DNA of 52,347 nt from Thermincola carboxydiphila (GTDB lineage: Bacteria; Bacillota; Thermincolia; Thermincolales; UBA2595). The notes under the pieces are model-generated. The model saw nothing but the letters and a program-made list of their open reading frames with translations. It did not search any database and was not told where the DNA came from. The stretch covers positions 158,965 through 211,311 of the forward strand of contig JAENZX010000002.1 of NCBI GenBank assembly GCA_016841045.1. Reading direction: 5' to 3'. Positions 1-9,200 of the stretch are shown here, piece by piece; the stretch's first letter is position 1; every line of letters starts with the position of its first letter. Position numbers and translations under genes: made by a program.

Positions 1-2
1 GA

Positions 3-2207
3 CCCGATGGAAGACCAGGAGGTCCAAGGCCGGAAGGCAGACCGATGGGCCAGAGACCTGATGGAAGACCGGGTGGTCCAAGACCCGATGGAAGACCGGG
101 TGGTCCAAGACCCGATGGAAGACCGGGTGGTCCAAGACCTGATGGAAGACCGGGTGGTCCAAGACCTGATGGAAGACCGGGTGGTCCAAGACCCGATGGA
201 AGACCAGGTGGTCAAAGACCCGATGGAAGACCGATGGGTCAGAGACCTGACCAAAGACCTGGCGCTCCAAGGCCAGATGGAAGGCCAGGCGGCCCAAGAG
301 CAGAAGGCAGGCCAACAGGTCAGAGACAGGATCAAAGGGCTGGCGAAAAGCGAGGCGGTAGACCTGGTGATAGAAGACAGCAGGATTTCAGGAAGCAGGG
401 TGCCCAACAGCCGGCTAAACAGGCGCCGGTAGTTAAAAAAGAGGAACCTAAAAACCTAAAGCCTATTGTTATCGGTGAAAGTGTTACTGTGCAGGATTTG
501 GCTGCCAAATTAGCTAAGACTGCCGCTGATGTTATAAAGAAACTGATGATGTCTTTTGGCGTTATGGCAACGATTAATCAGGAAATTGACTCTGATACTG
601 CAACACTTATTGCTGCCGAGTATGGTCGCGAGGTTCAGGTAGAGATCGAGGTAGATGAAACAATTGTTGAAGAAGTGGAAGACAAGCCGGAAGACCTGGT
701 TCCCCGCCCCAGTGTTGTCACTGTTATGGGACACGTTGACCATGGAAAAACATCACTTCTTGATGCAATCCGGGAGGCTAATGTAACAGCAAGTGAGGCA
801 GGCGGGATTACCCAGCATATAGGCGCTTATCAGGTAGTACATAACGGCAAGAAGATTACGTTCCTAGATACCCCTGGTCATGAGGCTTTTACTGCCATGA
901 GGGCCAGAGGAGCTCAGGCAACTGACGTGGCAATCATAGTGGTAGCTGCGGATGATGGGATTATGCCTCAGACAGTAGAGGCAATCAATCACTCTAAGGC
1001 TGCAGAGGTTCCCATAATCATTGCTGTTAACAAAATGGATAAACCGGGAGCAAATCCGGACAAAGTTAAGCAGGAACTCACAGAATATGGCCTAGTGCCA
1101 GAGGAGTGGGGCGGGGATACTATCACTGTTCCTGTATCCGCCAAGACCCAGCAGGGAATTGAAGATCTGCTGGAGATGATTCTGCTGGTTGCTGAGATGC
1201 AGGACCTGAAGGCTAACCCCAAAAGGCTGGCCAGAGGAACAGTCATTGAGGCTGAACTTGATAAAGGGCGTGGACCTGTTGCGACAGTTCTTGTCCAAAC
1301 AGGAACCCTCCAAATTGGTGATTCAATTGTGGCAGGCCAGGCTAGCGGTAAGGTTCGGGCTATGGTTGACGACAAAGGACGTCGAGTTAAAAAGGCCGCT
1401 CCTTCAACTCCGGTCGAAGTACTTGGCTTATCAGATGTACCTTTGGCAGGAGATACCTTTAACGCGGTTCCGGATGACAAGACAGCTAAAGCTATTGCCT
1501 CCAAGCGAATCAGTAAAAAGAGGGAAGAAGAATTTAAAGCTACGGCCAAAGTTTCTTTGGAGGATTTGTTTAAGCAGATTAAGGAAGGTCAGGTAAAAGA
1601 CCTTAATATAATTATCAAGGCAGACGTACAGGGCTCTATCGAGGCTCTCAAGCAGTCACTTAATAAACTGTCAAATGAAGAGGTTAGGGTAAATCCTATA
1701 CACGGTGGAGTTGGAGGTATCACTGAAACTGATGTTATGCTTGCTTCTGCTTCAAATGCCATTATTATCGGGTTTAACGTCCGCCCGGATGCTAACGCCC
1801 GTAAGGCTGCCGAAAAGGAAAAAGTTGATATCAGGCTTTACAGGGTGATTTATAACGCTATTGAGGATGTTAAGTCTGCCATGGCGGGTATGCTGGATCC
1901 GGAGTTTAAAGAAGCTGTCATAGGGCGGTTGGAAGTACGGCAAACCTTTAAGGTGTCTAAAATTGGCACAATCGCGGGATGCTATGTAACAGAAGGCAAA
2001 ATCACCAAAAACTCCGAAGTGCGTGTAATCAGAGACGGGATTGTTGTTTTTGAGGGCAAGCTTGATTCCCTGAAGAGATTTAAGGATGATGTCAAAGAAG
2101 TAGTCGAAGGCTACGAATGCGGTGTAACGATTGAGAAATTTAATGATGTCGTTGAAGGAGATATAATTGAAGCATTTGTTATGGAAGAAGTAAAAAGGCA
2201 ATTATAA
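3..2207 (+). CDS. infB: Translation initiation factor IF-2 (5' end outside window)
   Basis: IF-2 is the GTPase that places initiator fMet-tRNA on the 30S subunit and promotes 50S joining. The frame is open to the left edge, so the true start lies upstream; 734 residues are visible. A Pro/Arg/Gly-rich linker of 9-residue repeats (RPDGRPGGP type, 27 bp per unit) spans about nt 3-330. An IF2_N domain follows at about nt 450-610. The G domain shows G1 GHVDHGKT (about nt 728), G3 DTPGHE (about nt 868) and G4 NKMD (about nt 1030), with an SAK G5 near nt 1138. The beta-barrel and C-terminal fMet-tRNA binding domains complete the protein to EEVKRQL. It heads the rbfA-nrnA-truB-ribF run, the usual Firmicute order. 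The assignment is secure; only the N-terminus is missing. Confidence 0.98.
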   Translation, partial: PDGRPGGPRPEGRPMGQRPDGRPGGPRPDGRPGGPRPDGRPGGPRPDGRPGGPRPDGRPGGPRPDGRPGGQRPDGRPMGQRPDQRPGAPRPDGRPGGPRAEGRPTGQRQDQRAGEKRGGRPGDRRQQDFRKQGAQQPAKQAPVVKKEEPKNLKPIVIGESVTVQDLAAKLAKTAADVIKKLMMSFGVMATINQEIDSDTATLIAAEYGREVQVEIEVDETIVEEVEDKPEDLVPRPSVVTVMGHVDHGKTSLLDAIREANVTASEAGGITQHIGAYQVVHNGKKITFLDTPGHEAFTAMRARGAQATDVAIIVVAADDGIMPQTVEAINHSKAAEVPIIIAVNKMDKPGANPDKVKQELTEYGLVPEEWGGDTITVPVSAKTQQGIEDLLEMILLVAEMQDLKANPKRLARGTVIEAELDKGRGPVATVLVQTGTLQIGDSIVAGQASGKVRAMVDDKGRRVKKAAPSTPVEVLGLSDVPLAGDTFNAVPDDKTAKAIASKRISKKREEEFKATAKVSLEDLFKQIKEGQVKDLNIIIKADVQGSIEALKQSLNKLSNEEVRVNPIHGGVGGITETDVMLASASNAIIIGFNVRPDANARKAAEKEKVDIRLYRVIYNAIEDVKSAMAGMLDPEFKEAVIGRLEVRQTFKVSKIGTIAGCYVTEGKITKNSEVRVIRDGIVVFEGKLDSLKRFKDDVKEVVEGYECGVTIEKFNDVVEGDIIEAFVMEEVKRQL
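45..245 (+). repeat. 27-bp tandem repeats encoding the IF-2 linker
   Basis: About six near-identical 27-bp units (period gacccgatggaagaccgggt plus ggtccaa) encode RPDGRPGGP in the infB frame. Because the unit is a multiple of three, a second frame also stays open and reads MEDRVVQDP repeats. Copy number could vary by slippage. The repeats lie in the disordered linker before the IF2_N domain. Confidence 0.9.
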
Positions 2208-2233
2208 TCTGACTGGGTTCTGGGGGTGATTCC

Positions 2234-2593
2234 ATGACTTCTCATAGGGCAAACAGGGTAGCTGAGGAAATCAAAAGAGAAGTTACCCAGATGCTGAGAG
2301 ACGAAATAAAAGACCCGCGGGTAGGGTTTGTAACCGTCACCGGCGTTGAAGTGACTCCGGATATCCGTTATGCCAAAGTATTTATCAGCGTGTTGGGTCC
2401 GGAGGAAAAAAAGTCCGAGTCCCTGGAAGCATTGGAAAAGGCTAAAGGTTTTGTTAGAAGCGAATTGGGTAAGAGAATGAGACTTAGGTATACACCTGAG
2501 ATAAGCTTTAAATTTGATACTTCTATTGAGTATGGTGCAAAAATCATGAAACTCCTGGAAGGTGTCAAAGGTACGGAGAGTACGCATGAATAG
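2234..2593 (+). CDS. rbfA: Ribosome-binding factor A
   Basis: RbfA is a small KH-type protein that binds the 30S subunit and helps mature the 5' end of 16S rRNA. The 119 residues match the usual length. Family features are the N-terminal HRANRVAEEIKREVTQMLRDE, the DPRVGFVTVTGVE strand and the C-terminal RYTPEISFKFDTSIEYG segment. The ATG at 2234 follows a GGGGGTG-type ribosome binding site. The gene starts 26 bp after infB and its stop overlaps the start of nrnA by 8 bp, so the two are probably translationally coupled. Confidence 0.97.
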   Translation: MTSHRANRVAEEIKREVTQMLRDEIKDPRVGFVTVTGVEVTPDIRYAKVFISVLGPEEKKSESLEALEKAKGFVRSELGKRMRLRYTPEISFKFDTSIEYGAKIMKLLEGVKGTESTHE

Positions 2594-3554
2594 TCTGCAA
2601 GAGATTGCCGGTTTCTTAAAAAAATTCAAAAAGGCGCTGATATGCGGTCATGCCATGCCGGACGGTGACAGTGTTGGTTCAGTTCTGGCTATGCGGCTTA
2701 TTTTATCTGAAATCGGGGTTGAGAGTATCGCAGTTACTCCTGACCCCGTGCCAGCAATGTATGATTTTCTTCCTGGTGCAGATAAATTTGTAGAACTTTC
2801 ACAAGCCCCCGACGACTTTGATCTGGCGGTAATTCTGGATTGCACTGACTTAGGCCGTCTTGGTTCTGATGGCGGCCCAAAGATAGCAAAAGCACAAAAT
2901 GTTGTTAATATAGATCACCATGTCAGTAACGACGGATTCGGGACTTACTGTTATGTTGACGAAAAAGCTGCTGCCACTGGCGAGATTATATTCAACCTGG
3001 CCCAAGCGATGGGTATTAAGATCAACAAAGATATTGCTGCCAATCTTTATACATCAATTGTAATGGATACAGGTAGTTTCAGGTTTGACAATACTACAGA
3101 TGCAACTCATGAGATAACCGCCGGGTTGATCAGAACGGGGATTAATGTTTCAGAAATTAACCGGAACCTATTTGAAAGAAAAGATGAAATTCAACTCAGG
3201 TTGTTGGGTTATGCACTTGGACAGCTAAAAATTACTGCCGAGGGCCGTGTTGCATGGATAACGATACCTCTGGATGTCCTGCATCGGATGGGCGCCTTGG
3301 ATGAGCATGCCGACGGAATAATCAACTATCCAAGGCTGCTTAATGGTGTGGAGATTGGTATGTTATTCAGGGAAATCAACCCCGGAAGGTTTAAAGTAGG
3401 CTTTAGATCCAAGCAGGATGTCGATGTTAACAAGCTGGCTGCCAGGTTTGGCGGTGGAGGACATCCGCGGGCAGCAGGCTGTGCTATAGAGGGTACGCAG
3501 GAGGAAGTTGAACGCAGGGTTCTGGAGGCATGTATCGAGGAACTGGGAGGTTAA
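2586..3554 (+). CDS. nrnA: DHH-family oligoribonuclease / pAp phosphatase
   Basis: NrnA-type enzymes degrade 2-5 nt RNAs and hydrolyse 3'-phosphoadenosine 5'-phosphate, using two metals. The DHH domain shows HAMPDGDSVGS near the N-terminus, DCTD, and NIDHHVSN. The DHHA1 domain near the C-terminus carries GGGGHPRAAG. I chose the ATG at 2586 because GGAGAG precedes it by about 8 bp and it overlaps the rbfA stop (ATGAATAG); a GTG at 2562 would add 8 residues. Length is 322 aa, normal for the family. Its place between rbfA and truB is conserved in Firmicutes. Confidence 0.95.
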   Translation: MNSLQEIAGFLKKFKKALICGHAMPDGDSVGSVLAMRLILSEIGVESIAVTPDPVPAMYDFLPGADKFVELSQAPDDFDLAVILDCTDLGRLGSDGGPKIAKAQNVVNIDHHVSNDGFGTYCYVDEKAAATGEIIFNLAQAMGIKINKDIAANLYTSIVMDTGSFRFDNTTDATHEITAGLIRTGINVSEINRNLFERKDEIQLRLLGYALGQLKITAEGRVAWITIPLDVLHRMGALDEHADGIINYPRLLNGVEIGMLFREINPGRFKVGFRSKQDVDVNKLAARFGGGGHPRAAGCAIEGTQEEVERRVLEACIEELGG

Positions 3555-3581
3555 GCACTTTAAATATGGAGCAATGCTTGG

Positions 3582-4553
3582 TTGGTGTATTACATGGAAC
3601 ACACTGATATAAATGGTGTCATAAACGTCTTAAAACCTCCGGGAATGACCTCTCATGATGTGGTCAACTTTATCAGAAGAACACTTAAGACTAAAAAGGC
3701 TGGTCATACCGGTACCCTAGATCCCGGAGTTGCAGGGGTGCTGCCTGTATGTGTCGGCAAAGCCACTAAAATAATTGAATATATTAGTCACGACATTAAA
3801 CAATATAGGGCGGAATTGACTTTGGGAAGGAGCACCGATACCCAGGATGGTTTCGGTGAAACTATAGCAGAGTTTGATGCCTCAGGGATAAGTTTGAGCA
3901 GTGTCACAGAAGCGATCAATTCCCTGAGAGGTGAAATTCAACAAGTTCCGCCAATGGTTTCAGCACTAAAATTTAAGGGCAGGAAATTATACGAACTTGC
4001 CCGCCAAGGTATCGAGGTTGAGCGTGAACCAAGAAAAGTACATATTTTTGAGACAAGAATTATAAAGTGCCAGGATTTTGGTACTCCGAATCCCAGAATG
4101 CTTTTTGACGTCAGCTGTTCTAAAGGTACATATGTGAGGACTATATGTCATGACCTCGGTAATTCTTTAGGCTGTGGGGGCTATATGTCTTTCCTGGTCA
4201 GAACCGGTGCAGGCATATTTAAGATCGAAGAATCCCTTACTGTTGAAGAAATTACAGAAGTGGTAGAGACTGGTGGGCTTAATGAAATTATGATGTCGAT
4301 TAGCGAAGTTCTTCCACTGAAACAGATTTTAGTATATGACAATGTTGGGAAATCTATAAGTCATGGTAACCGCGTGTATACCGCAGGGGTTATAAACATG
4401 CCGGAGGATCTTGAAGAAAACCAAATCGTAAAACTTATAAACACTCAGAACCAATGTCTTGCTATAGCAAAAGTAATTAATGAAGCAAATAACGCCGAAA
4501 CAGATATTGAACACAGAAAATATGTTTTTCAGCCCATAAAGGTTTTGTTTTAG
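3582..4553 (+). CDS. truB: tRNA pseudouridine-55 synthase
   Basis: TruB converts U55 of the tRNA T-loop to pseudouridine. The N-terminal NVLKPPGMTSHDVVNF and catalytic GHTGTLDPGVAGVLPV (with the nucleophilic Asp) are clear, and SKGTYVRTICHDLG is the second family motif. The C-terminal 80 or so residues form a PUA-like extension. The start is uncertain: TTG 3582 and GTG 3585 lie suitably downstream of GGAG at 3568, while ATG 3594 is farther away. Size is 323 aa from TTG, slightly longer than average. Operon position between nrnA and ribF supports the call. Confidence 0.96.
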   Translation: MVYYMEHTDINGVINVLKPPGMTSHDVVNFIRRTLKTKKAGHTGTLDPGVAGVLPVCVGKATKIIEYISHDIKQYRAELTLGRSTDTQDGFGETIAEFDASGISLSSVTEAINSLRGEIQQVPPMVSALKFKGRKLYELARQGIEVEREPRKVHIFETRIIKCQDFGTPNPRMLFDVSCSKGTYVRTICHDLGNSLGCGGYMSFLVRTGAGIFKIEESLTVEEITEVVETGGLNEIMMSISEVLPLKQILVYDNVGKSISHGNRVYTAGVINMPEDLEENQIVKLINTQNQCLAIAKVINEANNAETDIEHRKYVFQPIKVLF

Positions 4554-4563
4554 GGAGGACAAG

Positions 4564-5490
4564 ATGGACATTTACTACGGGTTGGACGATATAGGGTACT
4601 ACAGTAATGTTGTTGCTGCCCTGGGAAACTTTGACGGAGTTCATTTAGGCCACCGTCAATTAATTCGAAAAGCAATTGAAAAGTCACAGCAGTTACGTGG
4701 TACAACCGCGGTTTTGACTTTTGATCCCCATCCTCTTAAAATATTGGATCCCGAATTCTCCCCACCGATGCTTTTATCGAAGGAAGAGAAGATAAAGAAA
4801 TTATCTGAACTTGGAGCAGAACTCCTCATAATTATTCCTTTTTCCAAAGAATTTGCAAGATTAACTCCCCAAGAGTTCATAAAGGACATTTTAGCTGAAA
4901 AGCTAAATGCCAAAGGGGTTGTAATCGGATATAATTATACATTTGGTTTTAAGGGTCAGGGAACCCCTGAAATACTTTCTGCTTTGGCAGCAGACTATAG
5001 TATAGAAACCATTGTTGTCCCGCCTGTAACGTACCAGGGAGTTGAGGTTAGCAGTACTTTTATTCGAAGTTTGCTTGTAAAGGGAGAGGTGCATGAGGCC
5101 CAAAGATTCCTGGGATACTACCCGTTTATTCTATCTGAAGTTGTTGCAGGGGATCAAAGAGGCAGGAACATAGGTTTTCCTACGGCAAACCTTGAACCGG
5201 GGGAAGAAGTTCTGATTCCTGCCAACGGTGTATATGCTGTCCGGGTGTACATCGGGGAAGAAATTTTTAAAGGCGTTGCTAACATCGGTCTTCGTCCAAC
5301 ATTTAAACTGGACAAGCCCAGAAATATAGAGATTCACATATTTGATTTCTCCAATGATATTTATGGCAGGAAAGTAAAAGTTGAATTTGTACACCGTATT
5401 CGCGGTGAAAAGAAATTCGAATCTGTTCAGGAACTCATATCACAAATAGCTGAAGATGCAGGAAAAGCAAGGGAAGTATTGAAGGTATAG
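4564..5490 (+). CDS. ribF: Bifunctional riboflavin kinase / FAD synthetase
   Basis: RibF (RibC in Bacillus) phosphorylates riboflavin to FMN and adenylates it to FAD. The N-terminal nucleotidyl-transferase domain has GNFDGVHLGHRQLI (the HxGH motif) and FDPHPLKIL. The C-terminal kinase domain carries GRNIGFPTANLEP and NIGLRPTF. Length is 308 aa, typical. The ATG at 4564 follows GGGAGGAC at 4553-4560, and the gene begins 10 bp after truB. It is probably the last gene of the infB run, because a promoter-like sequence and new genes follow. Confidence 0.97.
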   Translation: MDIYYGLDDIGYYSNVVAALGNFDGVHLGHRQLIRKAIEKSQQLRGTTAVLTFDPHPLKILDPEFSPPMLLSKEEKIKKLSELGAELLIIIPFSKEFARLTPQEFIKDILAEKLNAKGVVIGYNYTFGFKGQGTPEILSALAADYSIETIVVPPVTYQGVEVSSTFIRSLLVKGEVHEAQRFLGYYPFILSEVVAGDQRGRNIGFPTANLEPGEEVLIPANGVYAVRVYIGEEIFKGVANIGLRPTFKLDKPRNIEIHIFDFSNDIYGRKVKVEFVHRIRGEKKFESVQELISQIAEDAGKAREVLKV

Positions 5491-5577
5491 CAGTCAGAAT
5501 AAATTACGACTACGGCCAATATACTAATAATGCAGTTACAATTTAATCTTTGGCTATTTTCCAAATAATAAAATAAA

Positions 5578-5606
5578 TTTACATCATTAGCAATCTATGC
5601 TAAAAT
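5578..5606 (+). promoter_or_regulatory. Sigma-A-type promoter before the small gene pair
   Basis: TTTACA (5578-5583), a 17-bp spacer and TAAAAT (5601-5606) form a good vegetative promoter. It lies 35 bp upstream of the first small ORF. It would let the pair, and perhaps rpsO by readthrough, be transcribed apart from ribF. Confidence 0.6.
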
Positions 5607-5640
5607 AATTAATTGTAAGTGCCCTTAATTGGAGGGAGGC

Positions 5641-5868
5641 ATGGATATGGTAATTGCCCATTTCGATTCGAGGGATGAAGAAATCCGTAAGCTCATAAAC
5701 CAGTTTGCAGAAATTTGCTTGACGAAAGAGTTCATTGAGCTAAAGACTGAGCTTGAGCAGGTTTACTTGAGGAACGGTATCGAAAATGCATTATTAACCG
5801 CATTTCAGGACGCAATCTATGCAATTCTTGCCCAACAGGACGGGGCAAGATGTAAAAAGCTTTACTGA
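5641..5868 (+). CDS. Small protein of unknown function (first of a pair)
   Basis: This encodes 75 residues from ATG 5641, or 73 from ATG 5647. GGAGGGAGG at 5631-5639 favours 5647 by spacing. The sequence is mostly helical and acidic in its first half (FDSRDEEIRKLINQFAEICL), with no membrane segment. I do not recognise the family. The next gene follows after 17 bp and is a basic protein, so the two probably form one unit. The layout, a small acidic protein followed by a small basic one, resembles toxin-antitoxin pairs, but no antitoxin DNA-binding domain is visible, so that reading is weak. Confidence 0.6.
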   Translation: MDMVIAHFDSRDEEIRKLINQFAEICLTKEFIELKTELEQVYLRNGIENALLTAFQDAIYAILAQQDGARCKKLY

Positions 5869-5885
5869 TGATGAGGTAGTGTTCA

Positions 5886-6107
5886 ATGCGGATAATAATT
5901 ACGGAACACGCACGGAAACGGCTGAAGGATTTGAGGCAGGAGAAGATTACTGCATCAGATATTATCAATGCAGCCCGGGAAATCCCGGGGAAAATACCAA
6001 CGGCTACAAGGTTTCGAGGTTTTTTTGCCAAGTCTGGGCGGGTCTTTGATATTGTTGCTAAGGATATCTCGGAAGGTAGACTTGTGATAACAGTTATCGG
6101 AAAGTAA
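5886..6107 (+). CDS. Small basic protein, DUF4258-like
   Basis: This encodes 73 residues starting MRIIITEHARKRLKDLRQEKIT. The N-terminal HARKRLKDR-like segment, the following helix with SDIINAAREIPG, and the C-terminal strands RVFDIVAKD and GRLVITVIGK resemble DUF4258 proteins, which have a RelE/BrnT-like fold. That resemblance is from memory of the pattern and is not proof. The ATG at 5886 is preceded by GAGG at 5873-5876. Catalytic residues cannot be assigned. It ends 148 bp before rpsO. Confidence 0.6.
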   Translation: MRIIITEHARKRLKDLRQEKITASDIINAAREIPGKIPTATRFRGFFAKSGRVFDIVAKDISEGRLVITVIGK

Positions 6108-6151
6108 CACCTGAATAAAAAAGGTTCAAATAGTCTATATTTGTTAATGGT

Positions 6152-6234
6152 GATGGGATTAATCCCATCCTGTTATATAAACCATTTGCTAGGGAACTCG
6201 AGTCTCCGACGGTTATCTTGGCTAATGGGGATAA
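6152..6234 (+). promoter_or_regulatory. Structured leader of rpsO, candidate S15 autoregulatory region
   Basis: A perfect 18-bp palindrome (GATGGGATTAATCCCATC, 6152-6169) is followed by CTCGAGTCTCC and by a TTATC (6213-6217) / GATAA (6230-6234) stem just before the ribosome binding site. Many bacterial rpsO messages are repressed by S15 binding such leaders. The stems are seen; the S15 link is inferred from position. Confidence 0.4.
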
Positions 6235-6255
6235 ATTCGTAAAGGAGGTGACATC

Positions 6256-6525
6256 ATGGCGCTGGCAACTGAGAAGAAAAAAGGAATTATTGAGCAGCAT
6301 AAGATTCATGAATCAGATACAGGCTCTCCGGAGGTACAGATTGCTATTCTTACCGAAAGAATCAATTACCTAACTGAGCACTTAAAGACTCATAAGAAAG
6401 ACCACCATTCAAGGCGGGGTCTTCTTAAGATGGTCGGACAGAGGAGAGCTATGCTTAACTACCTCAAGAAGACTAAATTCGACCGGTACCGTGATATTAT
6501 TGAAAAATTAGGCTTGAGACGATAG
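6256..6525 (+). CDS. rpsO: 30S ribosomal protein S15
   Basis: S15 binds 16S rRNA early in assembly of the 30S platform. The 89-residue protein has the family signature [20 protein letters not shown], and the N-terminal [22 protein letters not shown] helix is typical. A strong AAAGGAGGTGA ribosome binding site (6241-6251) sits before the ATG. An intrinsic terminator follows at once. Placement directly before pnp is the standard order. Confidence 0.99.
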   Translation: MALATEKKKGIIEQHKIHESDTGSPEVQIAILTERINYLTEHLKTHKKDHHSRRGLLKMVGQRRAMLNYLKKTKFDRYRDIIEKLGLRR

Positions 6526-6527
6526 GA

Positions 6528-6554
6528 AAAAGCGGGCCGCAGCCCGCTTTTTTT
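6528..6554 (+). terminator. Intrinsic terminator after rpsO
   Basis: AAAGCGGGC pairs with GCCCGCTTT around a short CGCA loop, followed by a run of T. Confidence 0.9.
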
Positions 6555-6724
6555 CAAGTTTTTGGGAATTGAGTTCTGGCTATTGAATTATAGTTTTCTG
6601 AAATTAAGGTTTTCAATTTTTTCGATATGATAGAATTATGGTCATTATAGTTGGTAATAATATAATAGATATTTAGATGTTATTGTATTCTATACTAAAT
6701 ATAAAGGAGGGGAATAAACCCTAT

Positions 6725-8875
6725 ATGAGTGACAACAAAAGCGGTTTTTCTCGGAGCTTACTAGTGGGTGGCAGGGAAATGACCGTAGAAACCGGGAGAG
6801 TAGCTAAACAGGCCGGCGGTTCAGTACTCGTTCGCTATGGCGACACTGTCGTATTGGTTGCTGCTACCAGATCGGTGGAACCTAGACAGGGATTAGATTT
6901 TTTTCCGCTTACTGTAGATTATGAGGAAAGATTGTATGCTGTAGGAAAGATTCCTGGAGGATTTATTAAGCGGGAAGGTCGGCCCAGTGAAAAAGCAATC
7001 CTATCTGCAAGACTAATCGACCGACCCATAAGACCTCTGTTTCCCAAAGGTTACCGAAATGATGTACATGTAGTGGCAAGCGTTCTGTCTGTTGATCAGG
7101 ATAACCCACAGGATGTTTGTGCAGTAATTGGAGCTTCTGCAGCCCTTACCCTGTCAGACATACCTTTTCAGGGGCCTATAGGGGCGGTAGTGGTTGGACG
7201 GGTTGACGGAAACTTTGTCATTAACCCGAACCTCGCCCAGGCAGAACATAGTGAACTGCACCTTACAGTGGCCGGAACAGCTGATGCAGTAATAATGGTG
7301 GAAGCTGGCGCTAAGGAAATACCCGAAGATGTTATGCTAGAGGCCATTATGTATGGGCATGAGGAGATAAAAAGAATTGTAGCCTTTATTTCGGAGTTCC
7401 GGGATGCAGCGTTAGCAAAGGGACTGGCTAAAGAGATTCATGACCACCAGCTTTTCATAACCGACGAAGAAATTCAGGCAGTGGTGAGTGAGTATGCACG
7501 TCCAAAAGTTGAACAAGCTGTTCAGGACTGTATTGATAACAAGTTGGACAAGCACACCAGAGAGAAAATGTTCCGTGACCTTAAAGAAGAAATCAAGCAG
7601 CATTTTGCCGAGGAACAGTTTCCTGATGAAGAACAGCTTAAACAAGTGGGTAATACTCTAGACAAGCTCGAAAAAGAAGCAATGCGCAAGTTTATTACTG
7701 AGAAAAGGATTCGTATTGACGGACGGGCTTTGGATGAGGTAAGACCAATTACCTGTGAAGTTTCAATACTGCCAAGAACCCATGGGACAGGCCTTTTTAC
7801 CAGGGGACAGACTCAGGTTTTAAGTGTTGTAACCCTTGGGGCGGTTGGCGATGAGCAGATTCTTGATGGACTTGGAGTTGAGGATTCCAAGCGTTATATG
7901 CATCATTACAATTTCCCGCCATATAGTGTGGGTGAAGCAAGGTTTATGAGGGGACCAGGACGCCGGGAAATCGGCCATGGAGCTCTTGCTGAAAGGGCAC
8001 TAGACCCTATGATTCCGTCAGAAGAAGAGTTTCCTTATACTATAAGAGTTGTGTCTGAAGTACTCGAATCCAATGGCTCTTCCTCAATGGGAAGTGTTTG
8101 TGGAAGTACTCTTAGTCTTATGGATGCAGGTGTACCCATCAAGGCTCCTGTAGCCGGTGTGGCCATGGGTCTTATAAAAGAAGGAGATAAGTTTGCTATT
8201 CTGACAGATATTCAGGGTATGGAGGACCACCTTGGCGATATGGATTTTAAAGTTGCCGGAACCAAGGCTGGTATCACAGCAATCCAGATGGATATCAAGA
8301 TTGCGGGAATTAACAGGGATATTCTACAGGAAGCTTTGGAGCAGGCCAGACTGGGCAGAATACATATCATGGAGAAAATGCTTGAGGTTATTTCTGCTCC
8401 CAGACCTGAAATGTCTCCTTATGCACCAAGAATAATTACTTTTACGATTGATCCGGACAAGATTAGAACAGTAATCGGACCTGGTGGAAAGACAATCAAG
8501 AAGATTATCGATGAGACCGGAGTTAAGATTGATATCGAAGATGATGGCAGGGTATTTATCGCGGCTGTAGATGGTGAAGCAGGTAAACGCGCCCTGGAAA
8601 TTATTGAGAGCCTTACAGCTGACGTAGAAGTAGGAAAAATCTATTTGGGCAAAGTCGTCAAGATTATGGATTTTGGGGCATTTGTCGAAGTTTTACCCGG
8701 CAAGGAAGGTCTCGTTCATATCTCCCAGCTGGCTGAACAGAGGGTAGGCAAGGTGGAAGATGTAGTTTCTGTTGGTGACGAAATAATGGTCAAAGTAATA
8801 AAGATAGACGAGCATGGAAGGGTCAATCTCTCCAGAAAAGAAGCTATCAAAGCACAACAAGCCAAAGAGAGTTAA
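6725..8875 (+). CDS. pnp: Polyribonucleotide nucleotidyltransferase (PNPase)
   Basis: PNPase degrades RNA 3' to 5' with phosphate. Two RNase PH domains are present; the second holds the active-site region around [23 protein letters not shown] domain ([17 protein letters not shown]) and an S1 domain ([21 protein letters not shown]) end the protein. I place the start at ATG 6725 after AAAGGAGGGG (6703-6712); an upstream in-frame ATG at 6677 would add 16 residues that the family does not have. Length is then 716 aa. An intrinsic terminator follows. Confidence 0.97.
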   Translation: MSDNKSGFSRSLLVGGREMTVETGRVAKQAGGSVLVRYGDTVVLVAATRSVEPRQGLDFFPLTVDYEERLYAVGKIPGGFIKREGRPSEKAILSARLIDRPIRPLFPKGYRNDVHVVASVLSVDQDNPQDVCAVIGASAALTLSDIPFQGPIGAVVVGRVDGNFVINPNLAQAEHSELHLTVAGTADAVIMVEAGAKEIPEDVMLEAIMYGHEEIKRIVAFISEFRDAALAKGLAKEIHDHQLFITDEEIQAVVSEYARPKVEQAVQDCIDNKLDKHTREKMFRDLKEEIKQHFAEEQFPDEEQLKQVGNTLDKLEKEAMRKFITEKRIRIDGRALDEVRPITCEVSILPRTHGTGLFTRGQTQVLSVVTLGAVGDEQILDGLGVEDSKRYMHHYNFPPYSVGEARFMRGPGRREIGHGALAERALDPMIPSEEEFPYTIRVVSEVLESNGSSSMGSVCGSTLSLMDAGVPIKAPVAGVAMGLIKEGDKFAILTDIQGMEDHLGDMDFKVAGTKAGITAIQMDIKIAGINRDILQEALEQARLGRIHIMEKMLEVISAPRPEMSPYAPRIITFTIDPDKIRTVIGPGGKTIKKIIDETGVKIDIEDDGRVFIAAVDGEAGKRALEIIESLTADVEVGKIYLGKVVKIMDFGAFVEVLPGKEGLVHISQLAEQRVGKVEDVVSVGDEIMVKVIKIDEHGRVNLSRKEAIKAQQAKES

Positions 8876-8880
8876 AGTAT

Positions 8881-8903
8881 AAAACCGATGAATATCGGTT
8901 TTT
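8881..8903 (+). terminator. Intrinsic terminator after pnp
   Basis: AAAACCGAT / ATCGGTTTTT stem with a four-base loop and T-tail, six bases after the pnp stop. Confidence 0.85.
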
Positions 8904-8993
8904 ACTTTTTGTATAGCGAAAACCACTCGCTATGCGGGTGGTCATGATTAGTGGCAGGAAATATTATTGATAATGATGAAAAAGAAAAAATCT

Positions 8994-9135
8994 AACCACA
9001 GAGGGCACAGAGATCACAGAGAAATAATAATTAGTAAAATATAGGTAATTATAAGAAAACAAGTAGATATTATACGTAATAATCCTTTTTATTAAATTAT
9101 TTTTACTCTGTGTTCTCTGTGTACTCTGTGGTTAA
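8994..9135. repeat. Inverted-repeat pair (ACAGAG-rich) in the pnp-nfo gap
   Basis: The 325-bp gap 8876-9200 holds no gene. It contains a left arm (8994-9022, AACCACAGAG..CACAGAG) and a right arm (9104-9133) that is its reverse complement with about three mismatches, enclosing an AT-rich 80-bp core. The arms are built from a 9-10 bp CACAGAGNN subrepeat. The same type of ACCACAGAG motif recurs in many unrelated environmental genomes; its function is unknown. Confidence 0.65.
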
Positions 9136-9200
9136 TGAGTTTGTCTTAACCTGAACTCTAACTGATTTGTTTTGAATTATAACATAAAGGGGGATAATAC

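Noticed and set aside
7-432. Open frame of 141 codons within the start of infB
   Set aside because: It is a shadow frame created by the 27-bp repeats; the infB frame continues into the conserved IF-2 domains.
989-1549. Minus-strand 186-codon frame inside infB
   Set aside because: Antisense shadow of the conserved G domain and following barrel.
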